A stretch of DNA of 10,427 nt from Microbacteriaceae bacterium (lineage in GTDB: Bacteria > Actinomycetota > Actinomycetes > Actinomycetales > Microbacteriaceae): positions 1 to 10,427 of the forward strand of contig CANGGA010000027.1 of NCBI GenBank assembly GCA_947453285.1, written 5' to 3'. This document shows positions 1-5,489 of this stretch, piece after piece. A program made the translations under genes and the position numbers. A model generated the notes under the pieces. The model did not search any database and had not been told where the DNA came from. It worked only from the letters and a program-made list of their open reading frames with translations. Position 1 is the stretch's first letter; the number at the start of each line of letters is the position of its first letter.

Positions 1-360
1 AAACTCGAAAGTGTTCAGCGCGGCCGCAACATAGAGCATCGAGCCACCAACCAAAATCGGTGTCACGCCTCTCGACTGAATCTCTTCGATAATTGGTCGC
101 ACCTGTTGTTGATATTCGGCTGCGGTTGACTCATCGCGAATTTCGAGAACATCGATCATATGGTGCTTGATGCCTCGTTGCTCTTCGACAGACAACTTGG
201 CGGTTCCAATATTCATTCCGCGATAAAACTGCATCGAATCGCAATTAACAATTTCAGCATCGCGCCCGCGAGAAATAATCTTCTCGGCAATTCGAAGGCC
301 GAGTTCAGATTTGCCAGCGCCAGTTGGGCCGACCACGGCAAGAAGATTGATTTGCGACAC
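1..360 (-). CDS. miaA: tRNA dimethylallyltransferase MiaA, N-terminal part (cut by window edge)
   Basis: MiaA transfers a dimethylallyl group from DMAPP to N6 of adenosine 37 in tRNAs that read codons beginning with U, giving i6A; it acts in the cytoplasm. I translated the visible 120 codons. They carry the P-loop GPTGAGKS (residues 11-18), the DSMQFYRGMNIGTAK block (41-55) with the conserved Asp and the tRNA/DMAPP-contacting region, GIKHHMIDVLE (63-73), and GGSMLY (105-110), all in family order. The start is GTG at 360-358: the same frame has a TGA 30 bases upstream and no other usual start between, and GGAAG just before it may serve as a weak ribosome site. It follows the miaB stop by 10 bases, so the two enzymes that make ms2i6A are co-transcribed. 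The remaining roughly 180 residues lie outside the window. The assignment is secure. Confidence 0.96.
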   Translation of the reverse strand, partial: MSQINLLAVVGPTGAGKSELGLRIAEKIISRGRDAEIVNCDSMQFYRGMNIGTAKLSVEEQRGIKHHMIDVLEIRDESTAAEYQQQVRPIIEEIQSRGVTPILVGGSMLYVAAALNTFEF

Positions 361-370
361 TGGCTTCCAG

Positions 371-1861
371 CTAATGTTTTGGCTTCAGGCTTAGATTTAG
401 CGCAACTTTGGCACCTGGCGAGCTGCCATGAGCATCGAGCTCTGGCACTGCGCACGAGGCCGCCTCGGCGCGATCCCAGGCGTCGCCGGCGATTGTTCTG
501 CGCAATGAATACTGAGAGTCTTGGGTCAGGTCGGCAATCAAGTGATACGGAGCCGCCTCGGTGATTGTGCAGGTCACGAGATCGCCTGGTCGCGGGGTTT
601 CCGAGCCGGCCGGCACCTCGAAGTGCACGAGTCTAAAGTCGCGTGCACGGCCCGACAGGCGGTTTGTGCGGTCATCCTTGCGCCCCTCGTTGGCAACCAA
701 AACCTCTACGGTCTTGCCAATTTGAGCCTGGTTTTCTTCTAGAGCCAGACGGTTGACCACAGCCAAAAGTCGTTCGTAGCGCTCTTGGACGACAGCCTTA
801 GGCACCTGATCGGGCAGATCTGCAGCAGGGGTGCCCGGGCGCTTGGAGTATTGAAAAGTGTAGGTAACCGCGAATCGCGCCTCTTCGACAACGCGAACCG
901 TTTCTAAGAAGTCTTCTTCGGTTTCGCCAGGAAAGCCGACGATTATGTCGGTGCTGAGTGATGCGTGAGGCATCGCCGCGCGAACCCTGTCGATGATTCC
1001 GAGGTATTTTTCACTGCGATAGCTTCGGCGCATATCTTTCAAAACTTTGTCGCTGCCAGATTGAAGCGGCATGTGCAGTTGCGGCATGACGTTGTGGGTT
1101 TCGGCCATAGCCTCGATCACGTCATCGGTGAATGCAGCCGGATGCGGAGATGTGAATCGAACACGTTCTAGTCCTGCAATGTCTCCACAGGCTCGAAGCA
1201 ATTTAGCGAATGCTCCCTTGTCGCCAAACTCGACACCGTAGGTATTCACGTTCTGACCGAGCAGGGTAATTTCGATGACGCCATCTGCAACAAGCGCTCG
1301 AATTTCATCGAGAATCTCTTCTGGCCGTCTGTCGCGTTCTTTGCCGCGCAAGGTTGGCACGATGCAAAAAGTGCAGGTGTTGTTGCAGCCGACCGAGATG
1401 CTCACCCAGGCCGAGAATGTTGAATCACGCTTGGCGGGAAGGCTGCTCGGAAATGTCTCGAGCGCTTCGACTATCTCGACCTGCGCCTCTTGATTGTGAC
1501 GGGCGCGCTCGAGAAGCACAGGCAAGGATGAAATGTTATGGGTGCCGAAAACTACATCTACCCAAGGGGCTTTGGCAATGATGATGTCGCGGTCTTTTTG
1601 CGCGAGACAGCCACCCACAGCGATTTGTAGATCTGGGTTTTCTTGCTTTTTCTCAAAGAGAATGCCGAGGTTGCCATAGAGCTTGTTGTCTGCGTTTTCA
1701 CGAACTGCGCAGGTGTTGAAAACCACTACGTCGCTTTCGCCTGGCTCGCCTTCGACGTAGCCGGCTGACTCGAGCAAACCCGAAAGGCGCTCTGAATCGT
1801 GCACATTCATTTGGCAGCCAAATGTGCGCACTTCATAGGTTCGAGTCATGGTTTGAGTCAT
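371..1861 (-). CDS. miaB: tRNA-2-methylthio-N6-dimethylallyladenosine synthase MiaB
   Basis: MiaB is a radical SAM methylthiotransferase that converts i6A37 made by MiaA into ms2i6A37. The 496-residue product has the full layout. The N-terminal MTTase domain holds three cluster-binding cysteines: C16 in FGCQMN, C51 in NTCAVRE and C85 in GGCLAQ. The radical SAM core has CxxxCxxC at C159, C163 and C166, and a TRAM domain (roughly 375-445) is followed by a tail of about 50 residues. Downstream miaA supplies its substrate. The start is ATG 1861; an in-frame ATG four codons later (1849) is possible. Neither has a clear Shine-Dalgarno site, but TAAAAT lies 8 bases before the first, which suggests a nearly leaderless internal transcript in addition to read-through from recX. 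It could otherwise be confused only with MtaB or RimO; the MiaB-like length, the NTCAVRENA motif and the miaA linkage favour MiaB. Confidence 0.96.
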   Translation of the reverse strand: MTQTMTRTYEVRTFGCQMNVHDSERLSGLLESAGYVEGEPGESDVVVFNTCAVRENADNKLYGNLGILFEKKQENPDLQIAVGGCLAQKDRDIIIAKAPWVDVVFGTHNISSLPVLLERARHNQEAQVEIVEALETFPSSLPAKRDSTFSAWVSISVGCNNTCTFCIVPTLRGKERDRRPEEILDEIRALVADGVIEITLLGQNVNTYGVEFGDKGAFAKLLRACGDIAGLERVRFTSPHPAAFTDDVIEAMAETHNVMPQLHMPLQSGSDKVLKDMRRSYRSEKYLGIIDRVRAAMPHASLSTDIIVGFPGETEEDFLETVRVVEEARFAVTYTFQYSKRPGTPAADLPDQVPKAVVQERYERLLAVVNRLALEENQAQIGKTVEVLVANEGRKDDRTNRLSGRARDFRLVHFEVPAGSETPRPGDLVTCTITEAAPYHLIADLTQDSQYSLRRTIAGDAWDRAEAASCAVPELDAHGSSPGAKVALNLSLKPKH

Positions 1862-1900
1862 TTGGGTTGATTTTACCCCGAGGTTTGAAATTGGTCGGCT

Positions 1901-2461
1901 CTAGTTTGCGAGCGACTGTTCGGCCTCTTTCACTGCGGTAAGCACAATCGAAGATGAATAGCCCTTGCGTGCCAGATAGCCGTTGAGTCTGCGTTGACGA
2001 ACATCGCGTTCTAAGTGAGCCATTCGTGGTGCCCGCTTTATCGCTAGTTCGATTGCGGTGGCGAGTTCATCTTCGCTGGTTACCTCTGCGGTGGCCTGCT
2101 CGACGATGCTTACCTCAACGCCCTTTTGACTCAATTCGCGCTTGATGGCCGATTTTGCAAGACCCTTGAACTTGCGGCGTGAGTTGACGATGGTCTCTGC
2201 GTATGCCAGATCGTCGATAAGGCCGACCTCAATAAATCGTTCGATTACCGAATCGGCAATTTCGGCATCGATTTCGCGCTTTTCAAGTATTTGCCTAAGT
2301 GTGTGAGCCGACTTCGCTCCCCTTGAGAGTTGGTAGAGCAGTACGTTTCGTGCCCGCTGTTCTTGCCGAGCCGGAGAAAGCGTTCGAGGCGCACCTTCGC
2401 CATCTTCATTTTTCGAATTTCTTCGAAAATTGGCGGGTGCGCCTCGACGCTTTTGATTCAT
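1901..2461 (-). CDS. recX: Regulatory protein RecX
   Basis: RecX binds RecA filaments and limits their extension and recombinase/coprotease activity. The 186-residue product fits the family: a charged, poorly conserved N-terminus (about 1-35), then three-helix repeats. These include LLYQLSRGAKSAHTLRQIL (41-59), VIERFIEVGLIDDLAYAETIV (72-92) and the RRKFKGLAKSAIKRELSQKGV block (94-114), ending in RRLNGYLARKGYSSSIV. The ATG at 2461 lies only 6 bases after the recA stop and has no obvious Shine-Dalgarno site, so translation probably depends on ribosomes finishing recA. This is the usual actinobacterial recA-recX arrangement and ties inhibitor level to RecA level. A 39-base gap separates it from miaB with no hairpin terminator visible. 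Sequence conservation in RecX is low in general, but position and motif pattern make the call strong. Confidence 0.94.
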   Translation of the reverse strand: MNQKRRGAPANFRRNSKNEDGEGAPRTLSPARQEQRARNVLLYQLSRGAKSAHTLRQILEKREIDAEIADSVIERFIEVGLIDDLAYAETIVNSRRKFKGLAKSAIKRELSQKGVEVSIVEQATAEVTSEDELATAIELAIKRAPRMAHLERDVRQRRLNGYLARKGYSSSIVLTAVKEAEQSLAN

Positions 2462-2467
2462 ATGGAT

Positions 2468-3565
2468 TTAGCTTGCGCTAGCAGCCTTTGCTGCCTTTGC
2501 TGGAGCCGCAACTTCATCGGTAGCGACTGGAGCTGCGTCTTCGACGGGAAGGTCTGCAACGGCGCGTGGCACACCAATGCCGAGCTTGGTCTTGATCTTC
2601 TTCTCGATCTCGTTTGCAACCTCTGGGTTAGCAATCAAGTAGTTGCGAGAGTTCTCTTTGCCCTGGCCGAGTTGTTCGCCTTCGTAGGTGTACCAGGCAC
2701 CAGACTTCTTGACGATTTCGTGCTCGACACCAAAGTCAAGCAATGAACCTTCGCGTGAGATTCCAACACCGTAAATGATGTCGAACTCTGCCTGCTTGAA
2801 CGGTGCAGCCATCTTGTTCTTGACGACCTTGACGCGTGTGCGGTTACCGACAGCGTCTGTTCCGTCTTTCAAAGTTTCAATGCGACGAATGTCAAGACGA
2901 ACCGAAGCATAGAACTTCAGCGCCTTTCCACCTGCGGTGGTCTCAGGGCTTCCGAAGAAGACACCAATCTTTTCGCGCAACTGGTTGATGAAGATCATGG
3001 TGGTGCCGGTGTTGCTAAGAGCACCGGTCAACTTGCGAAGTGCCTGAGACATCAAACGAGCCTGAAGACCAACGTGTGCGTCACCCATTTCGCCTTCGAT
3101 TTCGGCACGTGGAACTAGTGCTGCAACCGAGTCGATAACCACGATGTCGATTGAGCCAGAGCGAATTAGCATGTCTGCAATTTCGAGAGCCTGTTCACCG
3201 GTGTCTGGCTGGCTGACAAGAAGCTCGTCGATGTTGACACCGAGTGCCTGAGCGTAAACCGGGTCAAGCGCGTGCTCGGCGTCGATGAATGCGGCGGTGC
3301 CGCCGTTCTTCTGAGCGTTAGCGATCGCGTGAAGTGCGACGGTGGTCTTACCTGAAGACTCTGGACCGTAAATTTCGATGATTCGACCCTTTGGCAAGCC
3401 GCCGGTGCCGAGTGCTACGTCTAGTGCGATTGAGCCGGTTGAGATTACCTCAACCGGAGCGCGCTCGTCTGAGCCGAGGCGCATGATTGAACCTTTGCCG
3501 AACTGGCGGTCGATCTGAGCTAGAGCCGTATCGAGGGCCTTTTCGCGGTCTGATGGTGATGGCAT
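2468..3565 (-). CDS. recA: Recombinase RecA
   Basis: RecA forms the ATP-dependent filament on single-stranded DNA that drives homologous strand exchange and stimulates LexA self-cleavage. The 365-residue protein is full length with no intein. Visible elements are Walker A GPESSGKT (67-74), the catalytic-Glu region FIDAEHALD (93-101), Walker B VVIDS (142-146), loop L1 around EGEMGDAHVG (157-166), the NQLREKIGVFFGSPETTAGG stretch (194-213) that includes loop L2, and an Ala/Lys/acid-rich C-terminal tail (about 335-365). The start ATG (3565) is preceded by purine-rich AGAAAGAAG. The upstream 167 bases hold a LexA box and a separate LexA-independent damage-type promoter, so dual induction is inferred. 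It precedes recX by 6 bases. The assignment is certain. Confidence 0.99.
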   Translation of the reverse strand: MPSPSDREKALDTALAQIDRQFGKGSIMRLGSDERAPVEVISTGSIALDVALGTGGLPKGRIIEIYGPESSGKTTVALHAIANAQKNGGTAAFIDAEHALDPVYAQALGVNIDELLVSQPDTGEQALEIADMLIRSGSIDIVVIDSVAALVPRAEIEGEMGDAHVGLQARLMSQALRKLTGALSNTGTTMIFINQLREKIGVFFGSPETTAGGKALKFYASVRLDIRRIETLKDGTDAVGNRTRVKVVKNKMAAPFKQAEFDIIYGVGISREGSLLDFGVEHEIVKKSGAWYTYEGEQLGQGKENSRNYLIANPEVANEIEKKIKTKLGIGVPRAVADLPVEDAAPVATDEVAAPAKAAKAASAS

Positions 3566-3599
3566 TTGAGCTTCTTTCTGACTGCTTCTATTTCAACTG

Positions 3600-3622
3600 A
3601 CACTAGAGGTGACTGCCGACAT
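3600..3622 (-). promoter_or_regulatory. RecA-NDp/PafBC-type promoter, proximal recA promoter
   Basis: On the minus strand the sequence reads ATGTCGGCA, then 8 bases, then TAGTGT. The known mycobacterial LexA-independent damage promoter is TTGTCRGTG-N8-TANNNT. The core TGTCRG, the 8-base spacing and the -10 all match; the first base and the last two bases of the upstream element do not. The -10 ends 34 bases before the recA ATG, predicting a leader of about 27-28 bases that contains the purine-rich ribosome site. That the PafB/PafC activator acts here is an inference from family knowledge. Confidence 0.6.
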
Positions 3623-3672
3623 TGCTGCCGCCTGTCGCCGAATCTGTTGAGAAATAACCTCAGCAGCACCGG

Positions 3673-3690
3673 TTGTTAGCAGGTTAGCAG
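3673..3690 (-). promoter_or_regulatory. Putative distal recA core promoter, extended -10 in a duplicated octamer
   Basis: The minus strand has CTGCTAAC twice in tandem (3690-3683 and 3682-3675). The first copy creates TGCTAACCT, an extended -10 shape (TGN-TAACCT), and the second creates TGCTAACAA. The -10 hexamer (3686-3681) begins 7 bases past the LexA box, so the box would sit in the spacer/-35 region and a bound repressor would block polymerase. No good -35 is seen. The octamer duplication is plain in the sequence; the promoter role is inferred. Confidence 0.4.
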
Positions 3691-3693
3691 GTT

Positions 3694-3709
3694 TCGAACA
3701 GATTTTCGA
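3694..3709 (-). promoter_or_regulatory. LexA operator (SOS box) of recA
   Basis: The 16 bases read TCGAAAATCTGTTCGA on the minus strand. This fits the actinobacterial LexA pattern TCGAA(A/C)A-N2-TGTTCGA at every fixed position. It lies about 130 bases upstream of the recA start, in the only large gap of the cluster, and just upstream of a candidate -10. RecA is the classical LexA target, so SOS repression here is expected. A further TTCGAACA half-site overlaps the upstream end. Confidence 0.85.
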
Positions 3710-3732
3710 ACAATATTTGTTTTGGCGTGTCG

Positions 3733-3960
3733 CTAATTCGGTTTTTTGTTCTTTTTGGTTTTGCCATGCCAGCGGTCTTTTGGCACCCCGTTGGCGGCAC
3801 AAATGGCCAGCCACACGTCTTTTGGGTCATCTCCGGCGTCGAGACACTGTTGGCCGGTGCGATCTGACAACTCGGTTAGCGCTAAATCTCTAAGCAAGAT
3901 AGCGGCGTATTCGGCCCCAAACTCATCGTTCATGAGCTCATTAAATTGACTGAGGCGCAC
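3733..3960 (-). CDS. DUF3046 family small protein
   Basis: This 75-residue protein belongs to the DUF3046 family, small conserved proteins of unknown function found in actinobacteria, commonly beside recA. The recognisable pattern is an N-terminal RLSQFNELMNDEFG, then LLRDLALTELSDRTGQQCLDAG, then DPKDVWLAICAANGVPKDRWHG (about residues 45-66), followed by a Lys/Asn-rich tail. It is predicted to be soluble and helical, with no signal peptide or membrane segment. The start is GTG at 3960, chosen because family members begin at the RLS motif and the next internal Met is residue 10; the upstream TAGG is a poor ribosome site. It starts 16 bases after the clgR stop, so it probably shares that transcript. 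I cannot assign a biochemical function. Confidence 0.88.
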   Translation of the reverse strand: MRLSQFNELMNDEFGAEYAAILLRDLALTELSDRTGQQCLDAGDDPKDVWLAICAANGVPKDRWHGKTKKNKKPN

Positions 3961-3976
3961 TTTGGCCTAGCGGCTG

Positions 3977-4342
3977 CTACTTAGCCTGTTTGGCTGATTC
4001 GTTGGCTGTGCCAATAAGGAATGCGTCGAACTCATCGAGCTCAACATCGCCGAATCGCTTCGCCGAGACACCAGAAACGAGGGTTTCGGGAACGCTGTCT
4101 GGGATGCCCTCGACTAGAGCTAGACGGTCGCTGACTTCACGCAGAATGCGCGAAACAGAGACTTCTAGAGCCTCGGCCAACGAGGCCAGAATCTCTGATG
4201 AAGCCTCTTTTTGGCCGCGTTCAACTTCGCTTAGGTAGCCGAGAGCAACGTTGGCTCGAGCCGCCACCTGGCGAAGTGTTTGACCCTTCTGGGTGCGAAA
4301 ATCGCGCAGTACGTCGCCGATTTCTTGACGAATAAGTGCCAT
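3977..4342 (-). CDS. clgR: ClgR-like XRE-family transcriptional regulator
   Basis: ClgR activates clpP/clpC, lon and other stress genes in actinobacteria and has been tied to recA and DNA-repair promoters in some. The 121-residue product has one HTH_3 domain (about 8-67), with the recognition region in TLRQVAARANVALGYLSEVERG (22-43) followed by QKEASSEILASLAEAL (44-59), the diagnostic ClgR stretch. An open frame runs 39 codons further upstream, but ATG 4342 is the start: it has a near-perfect AAAGGAGG 5 bases before it, and the extension (beginning MGLSEPLGRF) does not resemble the family. It ends SAKQAK and so lacks the C-terminal Ala-Ala that makes Streptomyces ClgR a Clp substrate. It has its own 95-base promoter gap with a PafBC-type promoter match, and is followed by DUF3046 and recA. 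Confidence 0.9.
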   Translation of the reverse strand: MALIRQEIGDVLRDFRTQKGQTLRQVAARANVALGYLSEVERGQKEASSEILASLAEALEVSVSRILREVSDRLALVEGIPDSVPETLVSGVSAKRFGDVELDEFDAFLIGTANESAKQAK

Positions 4343-4347
4343 CTGGG

Positions 4348-4355
4348 CCTCCTTT
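4348..4355 (-). promoter_or_regulatory. Strong ribosome binding site of clgR
   Basis: AAAGGAGG lies 5 bases before the ATG at 4342. It decides the start of clgR against an open-frame extension of 39 codons upstream. Confidence 0.9.
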
Positions 4356-4361
4356 GCAGTT

Positions 4362-4384
4362 AATCTACCTTGACCTTGCGACAA
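4362..4384 (-). promoter_or_regulatory. RecA-NDp/PafBC-type promoter of clgR
   Basis: The minus strand reads TTGTCGCAA, 8 bases, TAGATT, against the damage-promoter consensus TTGTCRGTG-N8-TANNNT. The first six bases of the upstream element, the exact spacing and the -10 match; the last three bases of the element (CAA for GTG) do not. The -10 ends 19 bases before the ATG, so transcription would start just ahead of the AAAGGAGG ribosome site and give a leader of about 12-13 bases. No competing -35/-10 pair in the gap is better. Activation by PafBC is an inference. Confidence 0.55.
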
Positions 4385-4437
4385 ATCTAACCAAAGTGAC
4401 TGAAAGTTGCCTGACTGTCGCTCAACCTTAAACCGAC

Positions 4438-4938
4438 CTAGAGGCTCAGATAGTCCCAAAGCTGTTCGGCAACTGCCAAAGCAGCTGCCTCTCGAACCGA
4501 GGTGCGTGACCCAGTAAATCCAAAACTGCCGAGCATCGGTTCGACGCCTGGTGCCTGCACTGCGACAAAGACCGTGCCCGCGGCGTGGTTGCCTTCTGAA
4601 TTCGGGCCGGCAACTCCCGTGGTTGAAATGCCAATCACGCGATCGAGCGAAATCTCGGCCGCGTGAGCAAAGCGCTCGCGAACTCCACCGGCCATGGCGA
4701 TTGCAACATCGGCCGAGACCGCTCCCCTGGCATCCAGTAAATTTTGTGGAACACCTAGAAGCTCTCGCTTGAGCGAATCTTGATAGGCGGTCACCGATCC
4801 GAGCACCACCTTCGATGCACCCGCTATCGAAATAAAGTTTGAGGCAACCAGGCCGCCGGTTAGCGATTCGGCGATGGCAAGTTTTAGATTGCGTTTTTCA
4901 AGTTCAGCCAAAATCTGCTGATGGAGGTCTGAGTTCAT
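4438..4938 (-). CDS. cinA: CinA C-terminal domain protein, nicotinamide-nucleotide amidohydrolase (PncC-like)
   Basis: The family hydrolyses the amide of NMN to nicotinate mononucleotide, recycling the NMN released by NAD-dependent DNA ligase. The 166-residue product is a stand-alone CinA C-terminal domain. It shows AIAESLTGGLVAS (21-33) with the catalytic Ser/Thr region, SVTAYQDSLKRELLGV (48-63) and the TTGVAGP loop (106-112), then GTVFVAV (about 121-127). The N-terminal MoCF-like domain of long CinA proteins is absent, which is normal for this short form. ATG 4938 overlaps the pgsA stop in ATGA, so it is translationally coupled to pgsA and part of an ftsK-pgsA-cinA unit. Any role in competence, as the name suggests, is not supported by the sequence. 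Catalytic assignment follows the family; the domain call is firm. Confidence 0.92.
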   Translation of the reverse strand: MNSDLHQQILAELEKRNLKLAIAESLTGGLVASNFISIAGASKVVLGSVTAYQDSLKRELLGVPQNLLDARGAVSADVAIAMAGGVRERFAHAAEISLDRVIGISTTGVAGPNSEGNHAAGTVFVAVQAPGVEPMLGSFGFTGSRTSVREAAALAVAEQLWDYLSL

Positions 4939-5489
4939 TTCTTGCGTAATTTCAATTCGGCGTCAACATATTGCAAACCGCTCACGATAGTCGCGATGAG
5001 CGCGGTGAATATAAGAACAAACTCAACAGGCTTGAGCCAGCCAAAGTATGAATCGAGCGGCGAGATCAAGAAACCGATTGCAATCGATTGAATTATGGTT
5101 TTGAATTTTCCGCCACCGGATGCCGCCAAGACTCTGCGCTTTGCAACGACCAGGCGATAGACAGTGATGCCTATTTCGCGAATCAAGATAACGACCGTGA
5201 TGTACCAACTCAAGTCGCCGAGAACCGAAAGCGAGACCAGCGCACCGCCGATAAGTGCTTTGTCGGCGATTGGATCTAGCAGTTTGCCGAGATTGGTCAC
5301 GAGGTTGCGCTTGCGAGCAATCGCGCCATCGATGCCGTCGGTTGAAATGGCCAAAACAAAAAAGAACACAGCAAACCATCGTTGCCAACTTTGACGTTCG
5401 GGCGCGGCAAAGAGCAATGCGATGAATATCGGAACCAGAGCGATTCGAGCAATGGTGATCGAATTCGGAAGGTTTAGCTTTGAGGCCAC
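4935..5489 (-). CDS. pgsA: CDP-alcohol phosphatidyltransferase, PgsA family
   Basis: PgsA joins CDP-diacylglycerol and glycerol-3-phosphate to make phosphatidylglycerophosphate, the committed step to phosphatidylglycerol and cardiolipin, at the cytoplasmic membrane. The signature DG-x2-AR-x8-G-x3-D-x3-D is complete. Numbered from the start used here it is D54 G55, A58 R59, G68, D72 and D76, inside DGAIARKRNLVTNLGKLLDP. Several hydrophobic membrane helices surround it. I place the start at GTG 5489, which overlaps the last base of the ftsK stop (TAGTG) and gives 184 residues beginning near the conserved LNLPNSITIARI. A TTG at 5513 would add eight residues within ftsK. Its stop overlaps the cinA start. 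Other CDP-alcohol phosphatidyltransferases share the motif, so substrate is inferred from NLPN...TIARI similarity and gene order. Confidence 0.92.
   Translation of the reverse strand: MASKLNLPNSITIARIALVPIFIALLFAAPERQSWQRWFAVFFFVLAISTDGIDGAIARKRNLVTNLGKLLDPIADKALIGGALVSLSVLGDLSWYITVVILIREIGITVYRLVVAKRRVLAASGGGKFKTIIQSIAIGFLISPLDSYFGWLKPVEFVLIFTALIATIVSGLQYVDAELKLRKK

Noticed and set aside
160..564. Plus-strand open frame of 134 codons across the miaA/miaB junction
   Set aside because: It is antisense to two well-supported genes with conserved catalytic motifs, and its product (Arg-rich, no domain) looks like a shadow translation.
2468..3565. Possible intein in recA, as in some mycobacteria
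   Set aside because: The 365-residue frame is uninterrupted and of normal length, with Walker A, Walker B and L2 at the usual spacing.
3593..3814. Minus-strand 73-codon open frame over the recA leader and the DUF3046 3' end
   Set aside because: It overlaps the DUF3046 gene in another frame and runs through the LexA box and both candidate promoters; the product is basic and unlike any family. No ribosome site.
4385..4437. ClgR self-binding site in its own upstream gap
   Set aside because: I looked for the paired CGC/GCG pattern reported for ClgR sites and found only isolated pieces (GAGCGACAG), not a convincing palindrome.
4343..4459. N-terminal extension of ClgR by 39 codons
   Set aside because: A near-perfect Shine-Dalgarno site serves the internal ATG at 4342, the extension is not ClgR-like, and it overlaps the cinA end and the promoter motif.
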